From: Tetmemena sp. SeJ-2015
Taxonomy: Eukaryota > Ciliophora > Spirotrichea > Sporadotrichida > Oxytrichidae
Length of the DNA stretch: 64,000 bases
Reading direction: 5' to 3'
Assembly: GCA_027382625.1 (NCBI GenBank)
Contig: JAJKFJ010020827.1
Location: 124,001-188,000 of the forward strand
In this document: positions 34,706 to 47,400 of the stretch, piece after piece
Numbering within the stretch: the stretch's first letter is position 1
Layout of the letters: each line of letters begins with the position of its first letter
Program-made: the position numbers and the translations under genes
Notes under the pieces: generated by a model
Database searches by the model: none
Told to the model about the DNA's origin: nothing
What the model saw: the letters and a program-made list of their open reading frames with translations, nothing else

Positions 34706-36050
34706 TCATCCTTGAACTAGTTTGTTTATCTAATTGTAAATTTAATACAGAGTAGGATAATCCTCGAAAGGATGAGTTAGCCTTTTGAGAAAGTCTCTCT
34801 AATCCTAATTTAGTGATCTCAACTTAAGTTCCTGCATTATCGCTGATTGCACTTCTTCTTGGTTAGCTGCCACTCGATGCAATGGCTTCCTCATAAAACA
34901 AGAAGCCACGATCAAGCATACTGAATAAACATCTTGAAATTTGTAACCATGGAAAACAAGTTTTCGGTCCTTTCGAGGAGCCAAAATGCCGAGGGATACC
35001 TCCGTCAACAGATACATGATCAGAAATGCACGCATATTAGAACGAGCCGAGAAACACCTGGGGCGCATAACCTTTGAGTATCCGGACAGTCTGTGGCATG
35101 ATAAAGCGATGAGTAATGTTCTCGTTGTGCAGAACCTGGATACTCCGACTAGAGCCTTCAACACTTTAGCTAAGTCCCCCTGGCTTGGCTTGATTTCCAG
35201 GAACGCAGCAAGTGTGAGGTTAAAGGATCTCCTCATGAGTATAAAGTTTGCGAGCACAAGTAAGCATACTCTATCTCGTCACTGCAGCGCGCCTGCCGAT
35301 CTTCCAAGTAATCCAAGAATTTGAAGTCCCTCCAGAGGTTCAGAATTTCGGAAGTCCTCTCGCTGAAGGATGTTGCCAGCACTATTTGGATTTCTGGAGT
35401 GTCACTAAAGCTCCTCTCCTGATCTGAAAACTCTAATTTTCCTCTCCAGTGGAGCCGTTGTAGGAGAAGCGAGATCTCCTCTTTGAAAGAGAAAGGCATC
35501 TTGAGATTCTCTATTTCTTACAGTAGCCTCTAGTTAGGAGAATCTGAGACTTGTCTATTTGCTATAAGTAGTTGATTCTCTCCGCGTGCGATTTAAATTT
35601 TGCTTCTTTACTTCGAAGCCTTCAGCGTGAGCTTATATGAGATCAGAGGCCTCACTTGATAAGGCTTCACCGATATTTTATTCAGCTCTATTAGGAGAGC
35701 TCTCTCGAGGCAAAAGCTAGTTGGATATCTATAGCTTATGAGAGATGGAAGATAACCTTACAAGTGGACTGTAGCCTGCATCGAAAAGCTACTTTATCGA
35801 ATGGCTGGTCAGATGCAGCTTGAGCGCTTTTCGATTATTAAGCCGCTATTCTTGCTTATTGCATACTTAGCAACTGTAATACCCATTCTACTTAAGCTAA
35901 GTGTAGGCCCCTTCAGTTCTGAAGTGAACTTGCTAATGCCTCTTGAGCTCTGCGGGCTTGAATATTTTAGTGCAGAATTAGCATGATTGAAGGACTCGGG
36001 GGCTGCTTCGCCCTGCTTTAGATCGTCGCGTTCTTCTCATATGCCAAAGT
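34706..36050 (-). CDS. TCP11-like protein, 5' end lost in anomalous sequence
   Basis: Terminal UGA 34706-34708. Reading leftward from about 36050, segments include LTLKASKQRSKIQIARGE, PFSFKEEISLLLQRLHWRGK and LVGVSRFCTTRTLLIALSC, followed by NMRAFLIMYLLTEVSLG and FQDVYSVCLIVASCFM. The helical pattern and the A-R/N-x-R-x-F-L-x-x-Y-M/L element resemble the T-complex 11 (TCP11/Sok1) family, often found in proteins linked to sperm motility or cAMP signalling. Identity is moderate at best. The N-terminal part enters the stretch of stretched homopolymers beyond 36060 and cannot be read, so no start codon is assigned. A Gly/Gln/Pro repeat at 36405-36610 could once have belonged to it, but this is uncertain. 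Confidence 0.5.
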
Positions 36051-36404
36051 TCTAGCCACTCTTCAAGCCTTTCGTCCCCCTTTCCTTCTATTTGGGGAAA
36101 ATTTATTCTAAAACTCCAGGGGGGTTTTCTCGACCCTCCCTAAAAAAGAAACCTTTTTCATGGCCCAATCCCAAATTTAACCCCAACTTTGGGTTTGCGC
36201 CTGGGCCAAGAAAATTTGCTTTTAGGGGCCTTTTGTGAGGTAAGTTTCGTCCCTCAAAAATTTAATTACAAGTTTTTAAAAAAAATTTTAAAATTCCAAA
36301 AAGACATAAAATTATGTTAAAAAGAAATTAATTAGCAAAGCAGGCGGGAAAAGCTCTCTCCCTCGGGGAAGAAAGCCCCCTTTAGGATCACTTCAAAAAC
36401 CCCT

Positions 36405-36610
36405 TGGGAACTGGCCTCGGGCTGCCCGGGCTGACCATTGGGGGGGCCGGGGGCTGACCCCCCGGGCCTAAACCAGGGCTGCCCTTGGGCTGCCCTTTGG
36501 GCTGACCTCGGGCGACCTGGGCTGACCAGGGGCCTGACCTCGGGTTGACCAGGGCGGCCCTTTCGGGCTGCCCTCGGGCTGCCCTTTGGGCTAAAACCGG
36601 GCGCCCATGC
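36405..36610. repeat. GC-rich degenerate tandem repeat
   Basis: About 200 bp of imperfect repeats of a unit like CGGGCTGACC / TTGGGCTGCCC, far richer in G and C than its surroundings. On the minus strand one frame reads Gly/Gln/Pro/Ser/Arg repeats. Unit boundaries drift, probably because homopolymers are miscounted. It may be a real minisatellite (perhaps a collagen-like coding repeat) or an artefact of poor sequence. Confidence 0.55.
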
Positions 36611-36831
36611 GCTGGCCGATATCCACCAACTCAAAAAGGGTACTATTATTTTTCCCATACATAAACTTATGCCCTTTGGTAATAAATTTTAAGCTCCCCA
36701 AATTTAAATTAGCAGCCACTTAGATTCCTAATACTTAAGTGGAAATCTCCACTTATGTAAGGCTTTTAAATTTAAAATTATATGGGTTCATACTAATAAT
36801 TAAAACTCTAGAGACCTTAAAGTGGCACGAG

Positions 36832-37400
36832 ATGAACTCAAGCATGAGGCAGCAGCACAGCGTGAACCAGACGCAGCTCATCCACTCCAAGCAGCTCGAG
36901 GGAAAGTTCAGCTCCAAGGCTGATCTGTACAGCTATCTCAAGTACTCGTGTAAGGACTCGCGCAGCTTATTAAATTGTAGAAGGCTACAACTTGCCTTCA
37001 TAGAAAAAAGGGACTTGCCTGAGGTTTTTGGGAAAAGATGTCCTTTTGGCCAAAAGAACTCTTTAAAAAGCGGCTGATCTGTGGGCTTTAATTTTTCCCT
37101 TTTTTCCCCGAGCTTCTGTAAAAGGCGTTTTTTGAGGAGATAAAGGGCGACAAGGAGGTCCTGCGCTATCTTAACTACTATCCTAAGACTGGTGATTTAC
37201 CTGAGCGAAAATTCTTCTATTCAGTGCTCTCTACACTCCGTGGCGAATACCTTTTTCGGCTTGTCAGATCTTAGCAGCAGGCACGCTCATCCAGCCAGAT
37301 TGAGGAGGAAAAGCTGGACACGATAGAGATAAGCCAGGATATGCTCAAGAGCTTGGAGGCCCTTCCTTACTTTTCTAGTATGCGCTAATCTATATAATGA
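36832..37400 (+). CDS. Hypothetical protein, internally damaged
   Basis: An ATG at 36832 begins MNSSMRQQHSVNQTQLIHSK then FSSKADLYSYLKYSCK. Between about 36960 and 37130 the sequence is degraded by homopolymer stretching. Coding resumes with FFEEIKGDKEVLRYLNYYPK and PERKFFYSVLSTLRGEYLFR, then an acidic segment LDTIEISQDMLKSLEAL, ending in TGA at 37398-37400. I do not recognise the family. The two halves plausibly form one protein of about 170-190 residues, but the exact reading in the middle cannot be given. Confidence 0.5.
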
Positions 37401-38885
37401 ACTTTAAAAGAGAAGAAGGGAAGAGCGCTCTCGCATCCCCAAAAATCAAAACAGTAAAGGGGGATAGCAGCCCGAAGAAAAGAAAGCGCTTCGAAAAGGG
37501 ATTTCCCCACCCGGGAGTATAAAAGGGAGGGAGACTGCCTAGTAGCAGCAATCAAAAAATGTCAAAAACTTCCAAAAGGAAAAATCACACATGTCTATAT
37601 TTAGATCACCTCCTGCAAAGAGGGCACTGACTTTAGGAAAACAAATTTTCTTATTAAAAAAAACTTTAAAAAACTTTAACTCTTTAAATATTTCACTCAC
37701 TCTCGATGAGCATTCCCCATCTTCTCTATCGTTTTTGAACTGTCTTCTTGCTGTCTTGCTGCCTTTAAAGTTTTCAAATTTGCCCCCAGAGGGCAATTTC
37801 TGATTTTGTTTTTTATCCCTTGGCTTAGGGAAATTTATCTGAGCCAAACTTGTCTTGTAAAGGGTTTTCTTCACTCTGAGAAACCTCCCCCGATGGGGTT
37901 GTAAGGTTTAGGAATAAGGAGCGTTTAAGAGGAGCTTAAAACCGAGCCCTTCGCAGCAAATTTCCCCCACTCTCTTGGAATTTAAAGAGGCCCCCAGGTT
38001 ATCCCCCGAAATTCACCAGGGAAATTTTGAGGGGGCTTTTTTTCTTATCGCTTCAAAACAGGGTTTGGATGTCCTCAATAAAAATAGTTTCTCTTGATCT
38101 CATAGTGCTCCAGTCCCCTCTCGCGCTTATGGCCACCACTGCAGCAAAGGGGTTTTTACCTTTTATTCCCCTTTTTTTAGAAAAGGGGTTTTGGGTTTTT
38201 GTATCGCTTGGGCCCCTGACATAATTTTCCCCTTAGTATGGTTTTTAATATGGTCTCGTCCAAGTACATGACAGTGTCCCCCCGGGCGAGGGGCTGCATC
38301 AAATTTTTGGTTGCAAACAATTGTTTTTAGGAATTTTGCAGACCAGCTCAAGGGAAAACCCGGGAGCCTGAGGGGGGTTAAACCTTTTAAGTTATCCCAA
38401 AGGCCCGAGAAAACACCCTTTTTCCAAAATAGCTAATGGGCCCAATTTTTTTTGCTTTTTCAGGGGACTTTTCTGTGAAAAAAGTTAGGGACCTTTGAGC
38501 TTTGCGAGAGGTGCTTTACTAATCAAAGGGGTCTGGGTCCCCAATAGGTAGCAAAAGTGCTCAAATTGAGAATGGAGCAGGAGGAAAATTTTTCCAAAAC
38601 TTCACATCTCGGCTCCCATTAAATCGGGGAGACCCCCAAATATCGTAGATTAGCTTTTCCAGTAACCTGATTGAAACCCCGATACGTCATGTAGGTTTTA
38701 CGACTCGGGGAAAGAGGATTTTGGAAATTTTTGAATCTCAGGAATCTGATTAGTTAACTTATGTCGCTTTTCAGGTCAACTTATGTACGGGATTATTTAA
38801 TCATCACTCACGGGCTTAATTAATTAATTTCTTACCTTTATTGACTCAAAATTTTCATGATTCTTTAAAAGAGAAGATTACTAAT

Positions 38886-40702
38886 TCAAAGTTCATAGAT
38901 TATGTTGTCTATTTTATTATCATTCATCTGTACAAACTCATTAATGCGTGGAGAATTCTTAATAAGGAACTCCATTATTTGTCTTTAACTCCTTAAGTCT
39001 ATATCCATATCTTTCACACTTTAGTATCTGCAACAGTTTTATTCATTCTTTTCAAGGCAATCAGTTTACTCAAGAGAGTTTATAGAGGGAATGAAATAAG
39101 CGAAAGGAGTCGTTGATCTCTCTAAGAATGATTCAAAAATACATTTTAACATGTGCTTAAAATATAAATGGGAAGCCAAATTGGAAATCGTTTGTAGTCA
39201 GATCAAAAGCCAAAAACTATATGTACTCCTGCTGATTCCAAACAGCTTAGGAAACCTAGTTCATAGCATATAGATCCTCCTCAATTCTCTCCGATACCTC
39301 TAGCGTAGTAGTTATTTTAGAATTATAAAACATCAGAACGAGATCTTTACTATCCGTCTTTCTTATCAACCTTCTTAAATTGTAGGACCCACTTACATGA
39401 TACAACTGACTTAAAAAAATGTAGAAATTTAAGTTTCACAAACTTAAAAGTTAGATAGGGTATCTCTTCTTTTCTGCTTTTTAAATTAGTTTTAATGAAG
39501 ATCTTCGATTTTCCTTGGACCTTAAAACTTCATTTAAGAAATCCTGTAACAGATCTTCTTCCAGCTTTTCATTTATATCCTCCAAATCAGCTAGAATAAA
39601 GTATTTAGAATCTACTTCCAGGCCCTCACTTGGTTCAAAATAGGCCAAGACAGGAGTATCATCTAGGGTTATACCGCCTATCATATTTGCAAGCTGCTTC
39701 TGAAAAATTTCTCCAAAAAAGCTTGTAACGAAAATCACTTTCTCGTTTTTAAGATCTTCTTCATTGAAAAAGCTTATAGACTCGGCAATTAGCTGGAATC
39801 GATCTTCGTAAAAGGTGTAGTCATCACTGTTTTAGTTTAGGAAAAGGATCATGCAAGGCAATTAGTGCTTAAATATCAAGTTGAAGAAGCGCTGCTCAAG
39901 GTTAATATAAATTGGTAAAGAGGAGTGAACCAACCATTTCTCAAAAGCAGCTAAGTCATTTTTATTCTTAGAGTCATCATAAGTTAGGTTTCTTTGACCT
40001 TTGAGGAAGAGTTTGACTCTCTAATCTTCTTTAAATCCTAGTTCTTTGGCCATACTAGAAGTCTCATCAATCCTAATGAAATAGTTGTAGAATTAAAAAT
40101 ATAAACTAAAAGAAATAAGCTTCTTCGAATCTTCTTGCAACTATCTCGAAAACTCTATGATAAAAGGCTTTCTTTTAATCTCCTCTATAGACAACCACCA
40201 TCTTCTGCATTTAGAATATTTCATGAAGAATTTTCTCTGAATTCACAGTCTAAACTCCTTGATAAATTTGCTTATTCACAAACCTTGTGAATTCAGAAAG
40301 CTAAACTTACTACTCTCTGCCATACTAGTTGAGTTTCATCTCATACTCTTGTCCACTTTTTGAAACTAACAGCACTTTTGGAAGCACAGACTGATGAGCT
40401 TGATACTTTTGAACTAGCTTTGGGCTTATTTAAGTATTTACAATTCCGGAATATACCTGAGGTTTTTGGTATTTGGAAGTTGACAGATACTTAGCAGCAG
40501 CTTTAAATTCGTTTTCACTCTACTTGCACTCTGAGCAAGTAGGGTGAGTAAAGAAAAGCAGTAGGGTTTGATGATCGTTCAGTAAAAAATCCAAGTTTTA
40601 CTCTGTTATAAAGAAGACACCATCTTTAAAGTCTTAAGAGTAACAGAAGGTGAAGTAAATGAAAGTAAGATAAGTTAAGCCTGCTTTGAGTTTAAAAGAC
40701 AT
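38886..40702 (-). CDS. PDI-like ER protein (thioredoxin-fold, a-b-b'-a')
   Basis: Start MSFKLKAGLTYLTFIYFTFC at 40700-40702 is a clear signal peptide. The first thioredoxin domain has TLLLFFTHPTCSECKQSENE, so the usual W-C-G-H-C is replaced by T-C-S-E-C, which still could form a disulphide. b-type domains follow (HSSLPIYINLEQRFFNLIF, EKVIFVTSFFGEIFQKQLAN, LEEDLLQDFLNEVL). An in-frame UGA at 39436-39438 is read through into a final thioredoxin-like domain, RKTDSKDLVLMFYNSKITTT, AFDLTTNDFQFGFPFIF, which has no C-x-x-C. The C-terminus is FLIKNSPRINEFVQMND with terminal UGA 38886-38888. One T-run near 39120-39145 breaks the frame. Likely an ER folding or redox chaperone with one active site at most. 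No K/HDEL-type ending is seen. Confidence 0.75.
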
Positions 40703-40805
40703 GTTTTGATAAATTTATAAACCTACTCTTATTCTCATTTTATTATTCAAGCTATACTTTTATGTGTTAATTGTTTGCAGTGTTATTTTGAAAGATGAGT
40801 TTGTG
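40703..40805. promoter_or_regulatory. 103-bp divergent promoter region
   Basis: The whole gap between the start codons of the leftward PDI-like gene (40702) and the rightward 212-residue gene (40806). It is AT-rich, and both promoters and 5' UTRs must fit here. No named motif is visible. Confidence 0.4.
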
Positions 40806-41444
40806 ATGAGCAAATCCGTATTATAAGTTTGGATGGCGCCTGCACTCTACTAGGCTAAATTGTTAGTAAAATTGCAGTCTTCTATAGTTAGCAGGTACTT
40901 CTAAGTTCCACCATCGGATATTATAAAGAGAGCAAAATTAATTACATTTTGAATTTAGATAAGTCGTGATAAATTGCGCTGAGGAGTAATTTGTGGCTAT
41001 CCCGTATATTTTAGACTACTTAAGGATGAAATTTGCATCTGATACTGTGAATATCAAAGAGCTAGAGAGGAAGAAGGGGTTGGATCTCTTATACATATAT
41101 CTATTGAAAGAGAACGCAGTGAAATTTTGAACTGTGACACTACCAGAATTAATTTGGAAAACGCTCTTGTCAAACAAAGAGATTTAGGAATTATTATTAA
41201 AAGCGATTAATCATTCAAAGTTAAGTTTGAATTTACTCAATATGGCAATATAGATGGCTATTTAGTTGGTGTCAAGATTGAAAATATTGGGAATCTAATA
41301 AGAACTGATATTCTAGAGAATCATTTAGTCAGCTTATATTTTAGAGTTATCATAGAGAATATAGAGTAGCTATTTGAGTCCGAGATTATGTCCATAAACT
41401 AAACCTAATTTATATCTAACTCTGACTCAGTTTAAATAATTTGA
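40806..41444 (+). CDS. Hypothetical 212-residue protein
   Basis: A single uninterrupted exon of 213 codons from ATG 40806 to TGA 41442-41444. It starts MSKSVLQVWMAPALYQAKLL and contains VGSLIHISIERERSEILNCD, GIIIKSDQSFKVKFEFTQYG and DGYLVGVKIENIGNLIRTDI, an alternation of strands that suggests a beta-rich fold. In-frame UGA codons occur in the first half. No family recognised. The coding strand was chosen because this frame gives balanced composition and charged turns while the opposite strand does not. It is divergent from the PDI-like gene and its 3' end overlaps the end of the surface-protein gene coming the other way. Confidence 0.5.
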
Positions 41445-44400
41445 AAAGCAAAAAATAATTTCAAAATAAGTTAGATAAATGAGCATCGAAGTTATCCTCT
41501 AAAAGTGGGATTTTGAAAGCATGAGCTGTGACTAACTCTCAGCCCTAAAAAGAAAGAATGAAGTGCCCAAGGTATGAGTAATGTTAGTGACTTGCAGGGA
41601 TTCTATATCCACCTCAGACTGAATACTTTGAAAAATCTATCCAGTGGCTTAGATATTAGCTATCGTAGTATTTTTAATACCAACTAAAGAGTTAGTGGAG
41701 GCAGAGATCAAGATATCATTCTCTGTGATTTTAGAGTCAGAGATGTTGAATGAGGCACTTATAACTTGAATTGCTGAGTCAGATTACTCTGCTATAGTTC
41801 TTTAAACTTTTGAGCTAAATATTAAAACATAGCTTATTGAATCCATCAAGGTGAAAAATTCACTTCTGAAAAATTTATAGTCATCACTCTGATCTTAGAA
41901 CTGAGATTTTGGGATGATGGCATGAGCTTGGTCATTTTTATAGATCTCTGAATTCGATATCTGACTTGCTGAAAAAGAGTTAATCACGAAGAAAATGCAT
42001 GTGTTTTACAAAATAAAACTTAAAAAATGGCTTTATATAGTTGAGTCCTTGATTGTTTGCAATCAAAGAGTTATCACTGATTGATATTAGGCCGTTGTTG
42101 TTTACATATCCGACGCCTCCCGTTATTCCAAAATTCTCTATAATCTGGGAGTTTCTGACTTGCAAGGAACTCGAGTATGACATGTAAAATACTCCTCCTT
42201 GATAAGCAATATACACTAAAGCTCATTTACATAAATTTACAATTTTTATAGAGCATAATTGTTCTTGAAGAGACAGCTTTGAACAAAGACTTGAGCGGCC
42301 TGATAGTCTCCAAAAATTACAGAGCCTCTTCCCGATGAATAGTTTTCTAAGAAAGTAGAAGTGTTCACATAGAGTACTGTGTTGGATGAAACTTAGATCG
42401 CAGCATCTATCCCTGCGTAATTGCCTATGAATTGGCAATCTTAAATGCTATAAGTCAGTTGATAATTGGAGTTTAATTAAATTTGAAGATGGAATTTAAT
42501 TTTAAAGTTTAAATTAGTGGGAGCTATCTCAAGTATTTGGCCTGAATTATTTGCAAAAGTAGAACTTGTGAGATTTATATACTGCATGTTGCTCAAAATA
42601 GTGATAAACTTCCCATTTAAAAGCATGTTTCATAAAAATAGTATATAAAGTTATTAGTGAAGTTGAGATTACTCATAGAGACTTAAAGCTATCTGTAGGC
42701 AATAGTTCCCAAGTAAATCATATTATCTCTATTAGAAAGTGTGTTGTCAGTTATTTGCAAGTCAGAGAAATATTAATAAAAATGTTATGGCATATTTAAG
42801 AGAGAGTTAAGTTGAACTATTCTGATGTTAAGCTATTAGAGGTAAGAGATTTAATTATCAGGAAGCTACTTTGGACTTTTTGAAGTGTCATATTTCTAAA
42901 AGTATACATGCTATAGCCGCTTGAGAGATTTAAATAAGGGATGCTGAAAATGTACTTTGCAGCCTCTGAGCTCTTGGAGAGACCTACAATGCTTATGTTA
43001 TAGATGTTCACTCTCTATTATAAAAATAAGAGTGATTAATTTTTTCTCTCTAGACTTGGTTTATGGTAAAGAGATCTGAGAGATAAATACTGCTGTTGGA
43101 GAAGGAGCTGTCTCTTATGACAATTCCTCTCGCAGTTTCCACAAGCAGAGCCATTCCATAACCAAAGTTAGAATTTGCTAATGTGAAGTTGTTGATTTAC
43201 AGGCCGTTATTAGACCTCGAAGCTCGAATAATTGCGAGCTAGTAGTGATAGAGCCTGTTCCCTACACTGCCTTAGACTAGCAAGTTTTGCACGATATAAG
43301 TATTCTATTTTTAAAATCGTCCCTTTTAAAATGATAATGACGTTCCCTCCTACAAAATAGATGAAGTCGTCTCAAGGTTGAATCCAGTATTTAGTTATTC
43401 ACTAGAACTTATGGTTAGAGGAATCTGCAGTTATAGTGGCCGACATAGAATCCGTAAGGAACTTTGCTTTGGTTGAAAGTGTTGTTCCTAATGCTAATTT
43501 AGCTGCTATTCGTAACTGATGCCACGAGCAAGTTCTTGTTCACTAAAAGTTTGGATAAATACTTCTTCTAACTATAATTATATACTTACATATAGATCCC
43601 ACCACTGTGTTGTTTTCAAAGAAGAACTTTAAAATATCTCATAATTAATACATCATTTAAACTACCTGGTACTATTTTAGAGAGGGGAGAAATTCCAATT
43701 GATGACCATGTTGCTCTCAGTCAAATTTATGAACTAGTTATCTGCAAAGACAACCTTCTGAATAATGTTATAGGGATTGCACTATGTAGACGGATTTCAC
43801 AAACTTAACTTAAACTTAATTGAAGATTGATGAAGAAGAAGGGTCTCGTGTCTTGATTGGTGAAGCTGCAATTCTCAAACCGGTTGTTTCTAATAATCAC
43901 ATTTCCATAGCCATAGTAGTAGAGCATACTCGAGAGAGCTCTCTAAATAAATTGTTCCCTTCGAGGAAAAACAAGATATTTTTAAATTGGGTTTAGTATC
44001 TTCCAATGAACCTAGAATTCTAAATAGTTATGTCTGACCAAGCGCCAAAAGTGGAGGAGCAATCAAATGAAACTTCAAGCCAAAAGCCGTTGTAGATGTT
44101 GGTCACGTCAAACACAGAATTAGTGATGAAGATCTAAACTTAGTTATAGGCATCCCAAACCACCCCATCACTATCGAATGAGCAGTTGTCATAGTTTATC
44201 GACTTGTTCACGCTTTGGTAAATTCTGAAAACCGTATTTAAATGAGAATAAGAGGTTTAAGACTTTGTGAAATATTTTGAAGTTGACTTCCCAGCATGAG
44301 TGATTAAAAATCTATCTCTTAGAAAGTCACGTTAGATACTACATATGTAGAATTTAGAAAACACTGATATAAATTAGATGCCAGAAGACTGAATCGAAAG

Positions 44401-47400
44401 AAGGAAGAGCCGGCATCTGCAACAGATATATCCCCAAGCGCCACTCTCTTAGTTAAATTGTATGAGCTTTCTGAAAGAGTAAAGACCACAGAATCTGGAT
44501 AGAAGTAGTCTATAGAAATGAAATTAATAAGTGGCTTTGATAGGGCTTCAGATCCATAGGGCATCATGGTGAAATTTTAAAGTCTAAGGAGAATTATTGG
44601 GGAGATGAGGTGATGGATCCTGTAAGTGCAGTTTCTTGCCACGAAGTAAAGCACTTGAGAGGTACTCTCAGTCATAAAATTGAAAATCTCCTTGGCGCTG
44701 TGTCAATGTTTATGAAAGGGTATTCTTTTGTACCGAGAGCTATTTAAGAATCAGAATTTCCATTAATGTAGTAGTGATACATAGTATTGTATATTCTGTT
44801 AGAAAGGTCTACAATAGCGAATTGAAGTTGCTGAAAGGCCGTTGATATTAAAAGTCTCTATTTATTTGGAAGTAACAGGGCAAGATGCTACGCACTAGTA
44901 AGTCGAGAGATCAAGATAAAAGCCGTTTTAGCATCTTGCACATTCTTGCTATCCATTTCTAATATTGCAAAGAGCGCAGTTAGTGTCAGAACAATAATTA
45001 ATTATCTTATTTAAACAAGTTCCACAGTTTTAAGAGTCGATGAAATAGCCGGTAAGACATTTAAAAGAGCACTGCCTAGAAGCAGTAAGCGTTTAGAATT
45101 GATTAGGGCAGTAATCATAAGTCAAGCACTGATAATTATTAGAGCAAGTCAAGCATTTATCTGCGCACTCTATAATAAAGTGATTAGCAACAAAGAAATC
45201 TTACTTAAGCACTATCCGCTGCCACTAGATTCTGTGTAATAAGTCTTTGATGGGCATTGACACAAACCACTAGCTGTGGTCATATCTTGACTTGCGCAGC
45301 TTGTACATTTTCTCTAAGATGTGCATGTGGAGCACCCTGTAGGACAAAAAATATTACATGAGGTGCAGCTCTAAACTATGTAGTCATAGTATTGAGCAGC
45401 AGAGCAGGTTTAAGACAGATCAACATTTATGCAATTTGAATTTACTAGGCCGAAATAAGTGGAGCCCAGAGTAGCGAGACTTAGCAAGTCATAGCCTGAT
45501 AAAGAGTTACTAGCAAAATATTAATGTCTAATAAATCTCACAAATAATTATTATGGTAAGCAAAGTTACAATCTTAAAGTGAAATGTTATAAAAGGTGGT
45601 GTCGCTTGAATTTATAAGAGAATAAGTTGACGCTTTCAGGAAAATTATTTGTGAGTTCGTAAGTTTGATGGTTGAAAATGAAAAAGCACTCTAAGTTGCA
45701 TTTAAAGTCTGATTTTTTAATGATATGGCTGCAAACCAGCCATAATAAATAGAATAAAAAGCTTTAGCCAGAGGTTGTATTTATAGCAATGCTAAAAATA
45801 ATTAATTGATAAATGCTGTCTAACTAGAGATTAGAAGCTTAGATAGCTTATGCAGAAGAGATCTAAATCAAGTCTGTCTGATTTAATGTTACCTGACTCA
45901 CTGTCAATTTATTAATTGATACTTTTGGTGAGTCTGAGATTTTTATTAAGGGTCCTTAAGCTTCATAAGAATTGGAGATGCTCAGATATGAAACTGACTT
46001 AGTTTGTAATGCTAGAAATCTAGATGAGCGAGTAAGAAGTTTAGCTTGAGCCATTTTATTGCACATTCAGGAGTGCGATATTCTAGGAAAGAGTAACTGT
46101 GCTTGCTGTAATTAAATTAACAAATAGTTAATGAAATGTTGCGCCAGAAAGAGACATCAATTGAGTTAGTGTAGTATCGGCAACTTAGATTTAATTAAAA
46201 GTTAAGAGATTTAAGAAAGTTGGATGGTGTTTAAGTTAGCGATTACATTTATTAGAGGATCTGCTACTTAGCTTGTCACATTCATAATGGAAAGGCTTAG
46301 TTATTTCATAATAAAAGATTTTTAAGCTTGATAATGTAATCGCTTATGCTGAGGGTTAAGTTGAATGATATTAACTAAGGAACTCCCGATCTATATATTC
46401 TTAAAAGTTGACTGAGAAAAGGAAATAGAGTACTAGTTTGGCTATTGAAGACTGTTTTGCATGCTTATCTTAAATTTTAAATTGCTTTGGTCGTTTGTAT
46501 TTCCGCTAAAGAGTAGCTGCTAGGCGAGGTACAATTTATTTGTGCAAGTGACATCAGTTATAAACACTAGATGCCCTTGAGTCATATTGGAAAAGTTTGA
46601 ATTCTGGATTATGACATCGTACCTTGTAATCGCATAAATTAATATTTTCAATTGGCAAATAAGTTTAAATGAGGTAGTTTATAGTAGAAGCTGTATTAGA
46701 GCTTGAAGTTAGGAGGAGATAGTTGGGCTGTCCAAAAAAGTGCTATTGCTAATCTAAATTTACCCGTTGGCAGTATCAGTGTCACAGCTATAATTCCCAT
46801 TATTTGAGCTATAATCAACTGAAATGAGATTTGAAGTGTTTTTAAGATAGAAAGTGCAGTTGGTGAAAGTCAATTTACTGGTAGGGGACTGTAAAGAAAG
46901 TTTCCTTGAACATTTATTGTGCTATTTTAAAAGAGAAGGACCATATTAGGTTGCCAACTAGCGTAATCTACACTTATCAAGAAATCATTGGTTGAATAAG
47001 CTTAGGCCCCTTAACTATTATCAAATACCGTATTTTTAAAAGTCTAACTTGTTCCCTTAACGATTATTTGATTACTTATTACAGTTTGAAGATTAAAATA
47101 ATTTTATTGTATAATCTATATTCCTGACAACCTAAGGTTCTAACTCAACTTATTCTTATGTAAAAGGTCAAAATCTTGTATTGAGGTTTAATAGTTTTGG
47201 TCAAATGTTGTTTATTTCCCGTCTGATATTGTCAAATTAAGAGTTTGCAAGTCTTAAAGCCATATTTTTTAATAATCTGAATTTAATGAAAGTGAAGATT
47301 TTTAATCTGATCTCTTCTATGCATTTTGAAGGTTTTCTTTTTGGCTGATTGATTTCCGACCTTCAGATTTAAGACAACAACAAAAAACATAAATTTGAAA

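Larger units (their letters stand above)
36060..38760. other. Anomalous stretch with inflated homopolymers
   Basis: Base composition changes abruptly. Runs of four to seven identical bases (for example near 36120-36300, 37660-37680, 38030-38240, 38440-38460) alternate in a way not seen elsewhere in the window, and local GC rises sharply. Coding fragments appear and vanish within it, such as the gene at 36832-37400. This is how low-quality read ends or an unpolished assembly patch look. I see no complete gene, transposon or RNA gene between 37400 and 38760, although fragments such as the codons around 38290 suggest damaged coding sequence. Confidence 0.6.

Noticed and set aside
38163..38351. 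A 62-codon minus-strand open frame in the anomalous stretch
   Set aside because: It lies among inflated homopolymers and has no recognisable domain, so it cannot be supported as a gene.
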